The position numbers and the translations under genes are program-made. A stretch of DNA of 64,000 nucleotides from Phenylobacterium zucineum HLK1 (GTDB taxonomy: Bacteria > Pseudomonadota > Alphaproteobacteria > Caulobacterales > Caulobacteraceae): contig NC_011144.1 in NCBI RefSeq assembly GCF_000017265.1, positions 3,078,001 through 3,142,000 on the forward strand. The letters are read 5' to 3'. This document shows, in pieces, positions 43,234 through 52,129 of the stretch (positions within the stretch are counted from its first letter, which is position 1; each line of letters begins with the position of its first letter). Under the pieces are notes generated by a model. The model saw nothing but the letters and a program-made list of their open reading frames with translations. It did no database searches and had not been told where the DNA came from.

Positions 43234-44817
43234 ATGCTGGACGACAATCTGAAGGCCCAGCTGCGGGCCTATCTGGAGAACATCCGCCAGCCGGTGGAGC
43301 TGGTGGCCTCGCTGGACGACGGCGCCAAGTCCAAGGAGCTGCTCGAGCTCCTGGAAGAGATCGCCGCCGCCTCGGACAAGGTGCGCGTGGTCACCGGCGG
43401 CGACGACGCCCGCAAGCCCTCGTTCGCCATCGTGCGGGCCGGGACCGACGTTTCCGTGCGCTTCGCGGGCCTCCCGCTCGGCCACGAGTTCACCTCGCTG
43501 GTGCTGACCCTGCTGTGGGTCGGCGGCCATCCGCCCAAGGTGGAGCCCGAGGTGATCGAACAGGTGAAGGCGCTCGACGGCGACTTCTCGTTCGAGACCT
43601 ATTTCTCGCTCTCGTGCCAGAACTGCCCCGACGTGGTGCAGGCGCTGAACCTGATGAGCGTGCTGAACCCGAAGATCCGCCACGTCTCCATCGACGGGGC
43701 CCTGTTCCAGGACGAAGTCGAGAAGCGCCAGGTCATGGCGGTTCCCACCGTGCTGCTGAACGGCGAGCCGTTCGCGCAAGGGCGCATGGAGCTCGGCCAG
43801 ATCCTCGCCAAGATCGACACCGGCGCCCAGGCCCGCGCGGCCGAGAAGATCAAGGGCAAGGACGCCTTCGACGTGCTGGTGGTGGGCGGCGGCCCGGCCG
43901 GCGCGGCCGCGGCCATCTACGCCGCCCGCAAGGGCATCCGCACGGGCCTCGCCGCCGAACGCTTCGGCGGTCAGGTGCTCGACACCCTGGCGATCGAGAA
44001 CTTCATCTCGGTGCCGCACACCGAAGGGCCCAAGCTGGCGGCCGGCCTCGAGCAGCACGTCAAGGACTACGACGTCGACGTGATGAACCTGCAGAAGGCG
44101 ACCAAGCTGGTCCCGGCCCGCGAGCCGGGCGGCCTGATCACCGTCGAGCTGGAGAACGGCGCCTCGCTGAAGTCGCGGACCGTCATCCTCGCCACCGGCG
44201 CCCGCTGGCGGCAGATGAACGTCCCCGGCGAGGACGCCTACCGCAACAAGGGCGTGGCCTACTGCCCGCACTGCGACGGCCCGCTGTTCAAGGGCAAGCG
44301 CGTGGCGGTGATCGGCGGCGGCAACTCCGGCGTCGAGGCGGCCATCGACCTGGCCGGCATCGTGGCCCACGTCACCCTGATCGAGTTCGACAGCCAGCTG
44401 CGCGCCGACGCCGTGCTGCAGCGCAAGCTGGCCAGCCTGCCGAACGTGCGCATCGTCACCTCGGCCCTGACCACCGAGGTCAAGGGCGACGGCCAGAAGG
44501 TGACCGGCCTCGTCTACAAGGACCGCAACTCGGACGAGGTGCACAACGTCGACCTGGAGGGGATCTTCGTCCAGATCGGCCTGGTGCCGAACACCGAGTG
44601 GCTGAAGGACTCGGTGGCGCTCTCGCCGCGCGGCGAGATCGAGACCGACTACCGCGGCCAGACCTCGATCCCGGGCGTGTTCGCGGCCGGCGATGCGACC
44701 ACCACGCCCTACAAGCAGATCGTCATCGCCATGGGCGAGGGCTCGAAGGCGGCGCTGTCGGCCTTCGACTACCTGATCCGCCAGCCGGTCCCGGCGCAGT
44801 CGCAGGCCGCGGCCTGA
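43234..44817 (+). CDS. ahpF: Alkyl hydroperoxide reductase subunit F
   Basis: FAD- and NADH-dependent disulfide reductase that restores AhpC. The 527-residue product has an N-terminal thioredoxin-like region with C128/C131 (SCQNCPDV), an FAD-binding GGGPAG (about residues 213-218), the redox pair C344/C347 (YCPHCDG) and an NAD-binding motif GGGNSG, then the ending [13 protein letters not shown]. All catalytic cysteines are present. Ribosome site GGAG 5 bases before the ATG at 43234. A ten-C tract starts 26 bases before the ATG. ahpC and ahpF are probably one operon with unequal expression. Confidence 0.97.
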   Translation: MLDDNLKAQLRAYLENIRQPVELVASLDDGAKSKELLELLEEIAAASDKVRVVTGGDDARKPSFAIVRAGTDVSVRFAGLPLGHEFTSLVLTLLWVGGHPPKVEPEVIEQVKALDGDFSFETYFSLSCQNCPDVVQALNLMSVLNPKIRHVSIDGALFQDEVEKRQVMAVPTVLLNGEPFAQGRMELGQILAKIDTGAQARAAEKIKGKDAFDVLVVGGGPAGAAAAIYAARKGIRTGLAAERFGGQVLDTLAIENFISVPHTEGPKLAAGLEQHVKDYDVDVMNLQKATKLVPAREPGGLITVELENGASLKSRTVILATGARWRQMNVPGEDAYRNKGVAYCPHCDGPLFKGKRVAVIGGGNSGVEAAIDLAGIVAHVTLIEFDSQLRADAVLQRKLASLPNVRIVTSALTTEVKGDGQKVTGLVYKDRNSDEVHNVDLEGIFVQIGLVPNTEWLKDSVALSPRGEIETDYRGQTSIPGVFAAGDATTTPYKQIVIAMGEGSKAALSAFDYLIRQPVPAQSQAAA

Positions 44818-44845
44818 TCCGCCGTCTGCAGGCCGACGCCCTTCG

Positions 44846-46378
44846 CTAGGTCTCGGCCTCGCCCAGCCTCACCGGACGCACCCCGGTCCGCAGCGCCGCC
44901 CAGGCGCTGTGGACCAGGACCGCGAGACCGCCGGCCGCCATCGCCGCGTTCAGCGGCAGGGCCGCGGGCGAGGCGCTGCGCAGGACCGCGAAGTGGACCA
45001 GCGGCAGCAGGATCAGCGACAGGCCGAACGCGGTGCGCGCGCCGGCCGACCAGGCGGACTGCGGGGCGTCCGACAGCCTCGCTCCCGCCGCAGCGCCCGC
45101 GGCGATAAGCACGAGCAAGGCCCAGAACACGGCCACCGGGCTCCACCCGAACGCCAGGTGCGCCGCCGCCGCCGCCGGCAGGGCGGCCGGCATGCCCCAG
45201 ACGAACACGGTCCAGACGCGGTGCAGCGCCGGGTGCGGCTTGCCCTTCTCGGCCGACTTCACCAGCCAGATGTCGAGGCCGGTGGCGCAGATGACGCACA
45301 GTCCGACGCCCAGCACGAAGTAGGCGAGCTTGACGGGAAGCCCGCCGAACGAGCCGAAGTGCAGCGGGTAGAGACTGGCGTAGGCCTGCTCCCCTACCGA
45401 TCCCGAATCGAGGCCCTTGCGCGAGTGCAGCCGCCCTTCGGGATCGAAGCGGAAGATTTCCCCATAGGCCGTGCTCTGCGGCATGGCCGCGGTGATCTCC
45501 AGATGCTCGTCGGGCTGGCCGGCCTTGTGCAGCACGACCCAGTACGGCCGCGCCTCGGGCGCCTTGGCCTCCATCTCGGCCAGGGCGCGCACGACCGCGC
45601 CGTCGGCGACCGGGCGCCCGCCGGTGATCGCCTGGGTCTCTGCGCCGCCGCCGAAGATGGGCTCGAAGACCTTCTCGAAGTCGCCGCCCTCGAAGGTCAG
45701 GGCCAGCGCGAAGCCCACCACCTGGGCCAGGCCGATCGCGGCGCCGGTCAGGGCGATGACCAGGTGGAACGGCGCGGCCCAGACGCCCAGCCGGTTATGG
45801 ACGTCGGTCAGCGCCAGGCGCCGGCCGCCGCGGGCCCGCACCAGGAAGGCGTCCTTCAGGATCCGCGGATGGGCCAGCAGCCCGCCCACGATCAGGGCCA
45901 CCAGCCCCGCGCCCAGCAGCCCCACCAGCAGCAGGCCCAGCCCGCCGGGAAGGTGCAGCTGGTAGTGCAGCTCGACGAGGAAGTGAGTGATGGGATGGCC
46001 GGCGTCGCCCACCGCCCGCCCGGCGGCGTCGTAGGCCACCGTCGTCTCGCCCCAGGCGGCGGACAGGCGCGGGACCTCCGGCGTCGGCAGGATGACGAAG
46101 AGGTCCTCGAACAGCGGGTCGCGGCCGGTGTCCGCCAGCATGCGGGCGCGGCCGTCCTCGACGACCCTGGCGATGGTCTCCGGCTCAGGCTGCGTCATCT
46201 CGGGCAGCGCGGGTCTCTCCCAGCGCTCGAGCTCCTGGTAGAAGACGGCCGCCGTCCCCGAGACGCAGACCAGGTACATCAGCGCCGCAAGCCACAGGCC
46301 CAGCACCTTGTGGCCGGCGAGCTGATCCTTGACGAAAGCCGGGCTGATCTTCGGCCAGATGGGGCGTGCGTCGGACAT
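44846..46378 (-). CDS. PepSY-associated TM protein (PiuB-like iron-uptake/reductase family)
   Basis: A 510-residue membrane protein with about four to seven helices (starting at about residue 28). It carries two PepSY-type regions, and the signature HYQLHLPGGLGLLLVGLLG with a conserved HNRLGVWAAPFHLVIALTGA. Several histidines in membrane segments may bind haem. The family is associated with TonB receptors and siderophore uptake and is often Fur-regulated. Downstream of the small 198-aa gene (4 bases apart), both under a Fur-like box at 46997-47011. No reductase activity has been shown for this class. Confidence 0.88.
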   Translation of the reverse strand: MSDARPIWPKISPAFVKDQLAGHKVLGLWLAALMYLVCVSGTAAVFYQELERWERPALPEMTQPEPETIARVVEDGRARMLADTGRDPLFEDLFVILPTPEVPRLSAAWGETTVAYDAAGRAVGDAGHPITHFLVELHYQLHLPGGLGLLLVGLLGAGLVALIVGGLLAHPRILKDAFLVRARGGRRLALTDVHNRLGVWAAPFHLVIALTGAAIGLAQVVGFALALTFEGGDFEKVFEPIFGGGAETQAITGGRPVADGAVVRALAEMEAKAPEARPYWVVLHKAGQPDEHLEITAAMPQSTAYGEIFRFDPEGRLHSRKGLDSGSVGEQAYASLYPLHFGSFGGLPVKLAYFVLGVGLCVICATGLDIWLVKSAEKGKPHPALHRVWTVFVWGMPAALPAAAAAHLAFGWSPVAVFWALLVLIAAGAAAGARLSDAPQSAWSAGARTAFGLSLILLPLVHFAVLRSASPAALPLNAAMAAGGLAVLVHSAWAALRTGVRPVRLGEAET

Positions 46379-46381
46379 GGG

Positions 46382-46966
46382 TCAGGCTCCGGTCAGGCGG
46401 ACGGCGAACGCCACCCCCGCGCAGGCCAGCGCGGCGGCGGCGACGATGGCGGAGACCCGCCAGGGGCGGCGGGCGGCGAGGATCGCCACCAGCGCCGCGG
46501 CCAAGGCCAGGGGCGCGGCGAAAGCGGCCCCCAGCAGCTTGTCGGCCGGGCCGCCCGGGCCCGCCGCGCGCCAGGCCAGCGCCGCGGCAAGACCCAGCGC
46601 AGGGGCGGCGAGCAGCGAGCCGGCGGCGCGGGCCGCGGTGCGCGCGGCGAAGCCGGCCGGGCGGCCGGGCGGCTCGCGCGTTTCGATCCTTGGCGGCCGC
46701 GGCGCCCAGCCGGGGGCGAAGACCGGCGCCAGGACGATCGGCAGGACGAGGCCCATCACGACCAGCGCCGCGACCGACAGGCCCCAGACCGGCCGGCCCG
46801 CAGCCGCGAACAGCGCCAGGCCTGCGCCGACCAGCGCCCATCCGCCCGCGACGGCGTAACGGCCGGGGCCGCTGGCGACCGGCCCCTCCCGCCAGGCCCT
46901 GCGAAGCAGCAGGAGGCCCGCCAGCGCCGCACCTGTCCCGAGGAGAGGGATCGCCCATCCGCCCAT
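46382..46966 (-). CDS. Small membrane protein of the iron-regulated pair (unknown function)
   Basis: A 194-residue protein with about five hydrophobic segments and Pro/Arg-rich linker (about residues 75-95). I do not recognise a family. It is the first gene of the pair with the PepSY-TM protein, with only 3 bases between. I chose the ATG at 46966; a GTG at 46978 is in frame. A Fur-like box lies 31-45 bases upstream. Confidence 0.65.
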   Translation of the reverse strand: MGGWAIPLLGTGAALAGLLLLRRAWREGPVASGPGRYAVAGGWALVGAGLALFAAAGRPVWGLSVAALVVMGLVLPIVLAPVFAPGWAPRPPRIETREPPGRPAGFAARTAARAAGSLLAAPALGLAAALAWRAAGPGGPADKLLGAAFAAPLALAAALVAILAARRPWRVSAIVAAAALACAGVAFAVRLTGA

Positions 46967-46996
46967 GCCGCCACACACCCGATCTGCGAACGCTTG

Positions 46997-47011
46997 TGAG
47001 AATTATTAGCA
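46997..47011 (-). promoter_or_regulatory. Fur-like box
   Basis: Plus strand TGAGAATTATTAGCA; the minus strand reads TGCTAATAATTCTCA. Against the 7-1-7 Fur consensus (TGATAAT-N-ATTATCA) it matches 13 of the 14 fixed positions less one, with differences only at the third and twelfth positions. It lies 31-45 bases upstream of the 46382-46966 gene start. Confidence 0.75.
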
Positions 47012-47123
47012 ACTGGCTACATCACACCGGTCCGCGATGCAAACGCCGGCGAGCCCTCGCGGAGACGAACGCGATCTCAGTGGCGGACGGCGCCGCCGCG
47101 GCGGATGCAGGTGTGGGAGGAAG

Positions 47124-47197
47124 TGGCTGGGGAACTAGGACTCGAACCTAGAATAACGGTACCAAAAACCGCTGTGTTACCATTACACCATTCCCCA
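47124..47197 (-). tRNA. tRNA-Gln (UUG)
   Basis: Minus strand, 74 bases with an encoded CCA. Acceptor stem TGGGGAA/TTCCCCA, discriminator G. Anticodon stem GCGGT/ACCGT encloses the loop TTTTGGT with anticodon TTG, so glutamine. The T arm has GGTTCGAGTCC. It faces the Pro tRNA. Confidence 0.97.
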
Positions 47198-47293
47198 GCA
47201 GGAACGGCGCTGAGGGCCCTGCCCTCGCGGAGGCGGTGAGATAGCGCAGCGGACTTCCGGATGCAACGCCTCTCACTGAGGCTTTTCCGCTTC

Positions 47294-47322
47294 TTGCGGC
47301 GACGAAAACGCTCCTCTATAAG
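47294..47322 (+). promoter_or_regulatory. Promoter of tRNA-Pro
   Basis: TTGCGG (47294-47299), a 17-base spacer, TATAAG (47317-47322). The mature tRNA-Pro starts 17 bases downstream, so a short leader is expected. A good match to the housekeeping -35/-10. Confidence 0.75.
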
Positions 47323-47338
47323 GCGCCCTCCTCGAGAT

Positions 47339-47415
47339 CGGAGTGTGGCTCAGTCTGGTAGAGCACCGCGTTCGGGACGCGGGGGTCGCAGGTTCAAATC
47401 CTGCCACTCCGACCA
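47339..47415 (+). tRNA. tRNA-Pro (CGG)
   Basis: Plus strand, 77 bases with an encoded CCA. Acceptor stem CGGAGTG/CACTCCG, discriminator A. Anticodon stem CCGCG/CGCGG with loop TTCGGGA, anticodon CGG (proline). The T arm has GGTTCAAATCC. Downstream DNA to 47504 holds two weak hairpins (CCCTG...CAGGG and GGGG-CGACG-CCCC). Confidence 0.97.
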
Positions 47416-47504
47416 TCTCCTCTCCCTGGACCAGACAGGGAAAATTCCTCGTGCAGACCGGGGCGACGCCCCCAACGAGCGTTCCGGCCGGTCGGCTCAA
47501 TGCG

Positions 47505-48545
47505 TCAGGCGACGACGCCGGCCTCCAGAACGGTCAGCTTGCAGGCGCCCGCGTCCACCTGCGCGCGGACGCCGAGCGGCAACGTGAGCTGTTCGTCCGT
47601 GTGACCGATGGCCAAGCCGCTGAACACCGGGACGCCGAGATCGCCCAGTACATGATCGAACACTTCGTTCAGTCCATACGGAGTGACCTCCGAAGCCCCG
47701 TCTGAACGAGCGCAAGCGCCGGCCACGACGCCCGTGATTCCCTTGAACTTGCCCGCGTGCTTCAGCGTCAGGAGCATCCGGGCGATGGAATAGGGGGACT
47801 CGTCGACATCCTCGAAGAAGAAGATGGCGCCGCGGGTGTCGATCTCCCAGGGCGTGCCCATGCCGGCGAGAATCATCGCGAGATTGCCGCCGACCAGCGA
47901 CCCCTCCGCGACCCCGGACGAGATGGTCCGCAGCGGATAGGTCGGCCGCAGTGGATTGGCCTCGCCCGGGTTCCGCAGCTCGCCCAGCGGCGCGGCGCTG
48001 CAAACGGCGCGGTGAAGGGCTTCGAGCGAGTAGGCCGGGAAGCGGCCAAGCGCGGGCATCCGGCCATGGAAGGTCACCAGTCCGGTCCGCCGTTGAATGG
48101 CCAGCTGGAGCAGAGTGAGGTCGCTGAAGCCCAGGAAGACCTTCGGGTGGCGGTCGATGAGATCGTAGTCGACGTGCGCCACGATCTCGCTGACGCCGTA
48201 TCCGCCGCGCGCGCAGAATACGCCCTTGATAGACGGATCGGCGAATGCGCCGTGGAGCTCGTCCAGCCGGTGGCGCATCGAGCCCCGCAGGTCGCGGGGC
48301 CGGGCCAGGAAGTCATGCGCAACGACCGGGATGAGCCCCAGCCCCTTGATGACGGCCTCGGCTCGCTGCACGGCGGCTGGGTCGTGGACAGCGGTGCTGG
48401 GATTCACCAGAGCCACGCGATCGCCCGATCGCAGGACCGTCGGCTTCACGAGACGCCCGCGTGGCCGCGCCAGGCTGGGCGTCGCTTGGCTGGGCGTCGC
48501 CAGGCCCGCGGCGGCGGCGGCCATCAGAAACGCGCGTCTGTCCAT
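47505..48545 (-). CDS. LD-carboxypeptidase (peptidase S66, murein tetrapeptidase)
   Basis: Cuts the terminal D-Ala from murein tetrapeptides in peptidoglycan recycling. The 346-residue product has the S66 triad S141 (LGFSDLT), E245 (FFEDVDE) and H315 (AIGHTDEQ). The N-terminus has a twin-arginine-like signal (MDRRAFLMAAAAAGLATPSQA), so it may be exported, unlike the cytosolic E. coli LdcA. Divergent from sppA. A GANTC site (48548) is just upstream of the start. Confidence 0.92.
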   Translation of the reverse strand: MDRRAFLMAAAAAGLATPSQATPSLARPRGRLVKPTVLRSGDRVALVNPSTAVHDPAAVQRAEAVIKGLGLIPVVAHDFLARPRDLRGSMRHRLDELHGAFADPSIKGVFCARGGYGVSEIVAHVDYDLIDRHPKVFLGFSDLTLLQLAIQRRTGLVTFHGRMPALGRFPAYSLEALHRAVCSAAPLGELRNPGEANPLRPTYPLRTISSGVAEGSLVGGNLAMILAGMGTPWEIDTRGAIFFFEDVDESPYSIARMLLTLKHAGKFKGITGVVAGACARSDGASEVTPYGLNEVFDHVLGDLGVPVFSGLAIGHTDEQLTLPLGVRAQVDAGACKLTVLEAGVVA

Positions 48546-48742
48546 GGCGAATCCCCCTGTCCCGGCCGCAGAGACAATTGGACTGCGGCGGTCGGAGCAA
48601 GAGCAATGGCCGGCGCGCGACGCCGCCGCTCCGGTCGGACGGTCGTCAGCGACGGCGGTGCGCGCACCCCCGCTAGGCGAGCGCTCAAATGTGTGCGACA
48701 GCCCGGCTGGCGATCCAGATTTCGCCGGAATTCGGTAGCGGC

Positions 48743-50515
48743 ATGAAGCAGTTCCTGATCACGGCGGCGGGCGTGTTCGCCGGTCTGATGATCTTCCTCG
48801 TCGGCGTGCCCCTGATCCTCGTCTCGCTGGCGCTGGGGGCGACCACCACGCCCGTGCCCTCGCGCGCGGTGCTGGAGCTCGACCTCCGGAACAACCTGAC
48901 GGACCAAGCGCCGCAGAGCCCCCTCGCCGGCTTCGGCCGCGGCTCGGTGGCGGTGATGACCATCGTCGAGACCCTGCGGCGCGCCGAGACCGACAGCCAT
49001 GTGAAGGGCCTGCTGGTGCGCCTTCCCGAAGGCGGGATGGAGCCGGGCATGGCCGACGAGATCCGTCAGGCGCTGAAGCGCTTCCGGGCTAGCGGCAAGC
49101 CGGTGATCGCCCACAGCCAGGGCCTCTACCCCGGCGGCGTGGTGACCTCGACCTACATGGTGGGCGCCGCTTCGGGCGAGCTGTGGATGCAGCCGGGCGC
49201 CTCGCTGCAGGTGACCGGCCTGGCCACCGAGGACCTGTTCCTGAAGCGCTTCTTCGACAAGTACGGGGTCACGCCCCAGTACGAGCAGCGGCAGGAGTAC
49301 AAGAACGCGGTCAACACCTTCCTCTACAGCGACTACACGCCCGAGCACCGCGAGGCGACGCTGTCGTGGATGACCTCGGTCTACGGCGCGGGCCTGGCCG
49401 CCGCGGCCGCCGATCGCAAGACCGACGCGGCCGCGCTGCAAAGGACTCTCGAGGCCGGCCCTTACGTCGCCGAGGACGCCCTGCGGCTGAAGCTCATCGA
49501 CCGCGTGGGCCAGGTGCGGGAGGCCGAACAGGCCCTGCTCGCGAAGGCGGGCGACAACGCCGAGATGGTGGAGTTCCGCGACTATGCGGGCGGCCGCACC
49601 GAGCGCCGCGCGCGCGGTTCGGACTCCATCGCGCTGATCGAGGCCGAGGGCCCGATCCTGACCGGCCGCGACGAGGGCGCGAGCCCGTTCGTCAGCAACG
49701 CCGCCATCTACTCCGACGACCTGGCCGACGCCATCCAGCGGGCTACGCGCGCCAAGAGCGTCAAGGCCATCGTGCTGCGGGTGAATTCCCCGGGTGGCTC
49801 GGACACCGCCTCCGAACAGATCCTCGACGCGGTGCGGGCGGCCAAGGCCAAGGGCAAGCCGGTGGTGGTTTCGATGAGCTCCTACGCCGCCTCGGGCGGC
49901 TACTGGATCGCCTCGGAAGCCTCGGCGATCGTCGCCCAGCCCACGACCCTGACCGGCTCGATCGGCGTGTTCGGCGGCAAGTTCGCCCTGGGCGACGCCC
50001 TGGCCCGCTTCGGCGTCGACGTGCGACAGACCGACGTCGGCGGCCCCTACACGGGCGCCTTCAACCTGGCCGAGCCTTTCACGGCGCCCCAGCGCGCGGC
50101 CTTCTCGCGCTGGATGGACCGGATCTACGCCAACTTCCTCGAGCGGGTCGCCCGCGGCCGCAACCTGCCGCCCGAACGGGTCGCCGAGATCGCCCGGGGC
50201 CGGGTCTGGACCGGCGCCCAGGCGCGCGAGCTGGGGCTGGTGGACGAGCTGGGCGGCTTCTACCAGGCGGTCGAGCGGGCGAAGGCTCTGGCCGGCCTGG
50301 AGGGCGAGGTGCAGATCCGCCGCATGACCCCAATGGAGAGCCCGCTGGAGGCCCTGGAGCGCGCCATGGGCGTCTCGGCCGCCTCGGTGCGGACCCTGGC
50401 CGCGGCCGCCTGGGTGTTCGGCGATCCCCGCGCCGAGGGGCTCCTCGACCGGGCGGTCGAGGCCCGCCTGCGGTCCGAGGGCGCGACGGTGCTCGCGCCG
50501 ACCCCGATCCGCTAG
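48743..50515 (+). CDS. sppA: Signal peptide peptidase SppA (67K type)
   Basis: Membrane-bound protease that degrades cleaved signal peptides. The 590-residue product has an N-terminal membrane helix (about residues 4-30) and two tandem ClpP-like domains. The catalytic lysine is K187 (RQEYKNAVN) and the nucleophile S384 (YAASGGYWIAS), as expected for the long SppA. I chose the ATG at 48743 since an extension to 48689 does not fit. The TPR oxygenase gene begins 10 bases after its stop. Confidence 0.95.
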   Translation: MKQFLITAAGVFAGLMIFLVGVPLILVSLALGATTTPVPSRAVLELDLRNNLTDQAPQSPLAGFGRGSVAVMTIVETLRRAETDSHVKGLLVRLPEGGMEPGMADEIRQALKRFRASGKPVIAHSQGLYPGGVVTSTYMVGAASGELWMQPGASLQVTGLATEDLFLKRFFDKYGVTPQYEQRQEYKNAVNTFLYSDYTPEHREATLSWMTSVYGAGLAAAAADRKTDAAALQRTLEAGPYVAEDALRLKLIDRVGQVREAEQALLAKAGDNAEMVEFRDYAGGRTERRARGSDSIALIEAEGPILTGRDEGASPFVSNAAIYSDDLADAIQRATRAKSVKAIVLRVNSPGGSDTASEQILDAVRAAKAKGKPVVVSMSSYAASGGYWIASEASAIVAQPTTLTGSIGVFGGKFALGDALARFGVDVRQTDVGGPYTGAFNLAEPFTAPQRAAFSRWMDRIYANFLERVARGRNLPPERVAEIARGRVWTGAQARELGLVDELGGFYQAVERAKALAGLEGEVQIRRMTPMESPLEALERAMGVSAASVRTLAAAAWVFGDPRAEGLLDRAVEARLRSEGATVLAPTPIR

Positions 50516-50525
50516 GACCGCGGCG

Positions 50526-52022
50526 ATGGCGGGGGCCGGCGACCATCGGCAAGCCTACGACCTGCTCGCGCGGGGCGACGTCGAGGGGGCGCTGAGGCTC
50601 ACCGCCGCCCTCCTCGCCCAACCTGTTCCAACCGCCGGGGCCTACGCCGCCCGCGCGGCCGTGCTCAAGGCCGCGGGACGGCCGCAGGAGGCGCTGAAGG
50701 TCAACCGCGAGGCGGTGGCGCGATACCCGCAGAGCGGCGCCACCTGGCACAACCTGGCCGCCACCCTGGGCGACCTCGGCCACGCCGACGAGGCGGCCCG
50801 GGCCGCCCGCCAGGCGATCGGGCTGGGCATCGCCGCGCCGGAGACGCGCCTGGTCCTGGCCCGGGCGCTGCAGGCCGAGCAGCAGTTCGACGAGGCCGAG
50901 CAGGCCTTCGCCGAGGCCCTGCGCCTGCGGCCCGACTACGTGGACGCCAACAACGAGCTCGCCCAGCTCATGTGGATGCGGACCGGCGACCGCGACACCG
51001 CCCTGAAGCCCCTGGAACGGGCCGTTGCGTCCGCGCCCGGCCACCCCGGACTCGCCTACGCCCTGGCCATGGCGCAGGAGTTCACCGGCCAGAAAGAGGC
51101 GGCGCGGGCCACGGCCGAGCAGGCCCTGGCCCGCTCGCCGCAGGACCGCCGGCTGCTGAGCCTCGCCGTCGAGCTCTCCTGCAAGCTGGGCGACGCCGCC
51201 GCCGCGGTGCGCTGGGCGGCCCAGGCGCAGGGCGAGGGTCCGGTCGCCAAGGCCCTGCAGGCCCAGGCCCAGCTCGCCGCTGGCGACGGGTTCGCGGCCG
51301 CCGCGGCGGCCGAGGCGGCGGTGCGCCAGCAGCCGACCGACCAGTACTCCATCGCCCTCCTGGCGACCGCATGGCGCATGACGGGCGATCCCCGCTATCG
51401 CGAGGTCTACGCCTACGACCGGCTCGTCGCCGCCTACGATATCGTCGATCCGGACACCGCGGATGGCGCGGCCTTCCTGGAGGCGCTGCGGGGGTCTCTG
51501 CGCAAGCTGCACCGCTACACCACCCATCCGTTCGGCCAGTCCGTGCGCCAGGGCAGCCAGGCGACCCTGCGCCTCGACGGCACGCATGAGCCGCCCATCG
51601 AGCGCCTGCTGGGGCTGCTGCGTGAGGCGGTGGACCGGCGTGCGCGCGAGGTGGGAAGCGGCCCCGGCATGTTCGAGCGTCGCAACACCGGCTCGGCGGA
51701 GTTCTCGGGCGCCTGGTCGATCCGGCTGATGGGCGCGCAGGGCCACCACGCCGACCATATCCACCCCATGGGCTGGATCTCGTCGGCCTTCTACGTCTCG
51801 GTCCCCGACGACGTGCGGGACGAGACGGCCAGACCCGGCTGGATCAAGTTCGGCGAGCCCGGGGTCGCCACGGCCCAGCCCATGGCGGCGGAGCGGTTCG
51901 TGCAGCCGAGGCCTGGGCGCCTCGTGCTGTTCCCGTCCTACATGTGGCACGGCACCGTGCCCTACGCGTCGGCCGCCGAGCGGATGACCGTCGCCTTCGA
52001 CGCCCTGCCCCGGCCAGCCTGA
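50526..52022 (+). CDS. TPR protein with C-terminal 2OG-Fe(II) oxygenase-like domain
   Basis: A 498-residue cytosolic protein. Residues about 5-280 are TPR repeats (AATLGDLGHADEAARAARQAIGLG and QFDEAEQAFAEALRLRPDY), and about 300-495 is a cupin-type dioxygenase-like domain. It has HHADHIHPMGWISSAFYVSVP with the HxD/H iron ligands and later FPSYMWHGTVPY with the distal H. This is the 2OG-FeII_Oxy_5 arrangement. Substrate is unknown. Ten bases after sppA, so probably cotranscribed. The TonB receptor gene lies beyond on the opposite strand. Confidence 0.88.
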   Translation: MAGAGDHRQAYDLLARGDVEGALRLTAALLAQPVPTAGAYAARAAVLKAAGRPQEALKVNREAVARYPQSGATWHNLAATLGDLGHADEAARAARQAIGLGIAAPETRLVLARALQAEQQFDEAEQAFAEALRLRPDYVDANNELAQLMWMRTGDRDTALKPLERAVASAPGHPGLAYALAMAQEFTGQKEAARATAEQALARSPQDRRLLSLAVELSCKLGDAAAAVRWAAQAQGEGPVAKALQAQAQLAAGDGFAAAAAAEAAVRQQPTDQYSIALLATAWRMTGDPRYREVYAYDRLVAAYDIVDPDTADGAAFLEALRGSLRKLHRYTTHPFGQSVRQGSQATLRLDGTHEPPIERLLGLLREAVDRRAREVGSGPGMFERRNTGSAEFSGAWSIRLMGAQGHHADHIHPMGWISSAFYVSVPDDVRDETARPGWIKFGEPGVATAQPMAAERFVQPRPGRLVLFPSYMWHGTVPYASAAERMTVAFDALPRPA

Positions 52023-52071
52023 GCCTTCGCGGCGCAGCGGCGGACGCCGCCGCCGCTCTTGACGATCACCC

Positions 52072-52104
52072 AAAGAAAAAGGGCGGCGACCGAAGTCGCC
52101 GCCC
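52072..52104 (-). terminator. Terminator of the TonB receptor gene
   Basis: GGGCGGCGAC-CGAA-GTCGCCGCCC (52081-52104), a perfect 10-bp stem with a tetraloop. On the minus strand a TTTTTCTTT tail follows (52080-52072), so it terminates the receptor gene that ends at 52130. It may also act on the oxygenase transcript. Confidence 0.93.
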
Positions 52105-52129
52105 TCGTCCTTAGGCTTTTGCCCGGACC

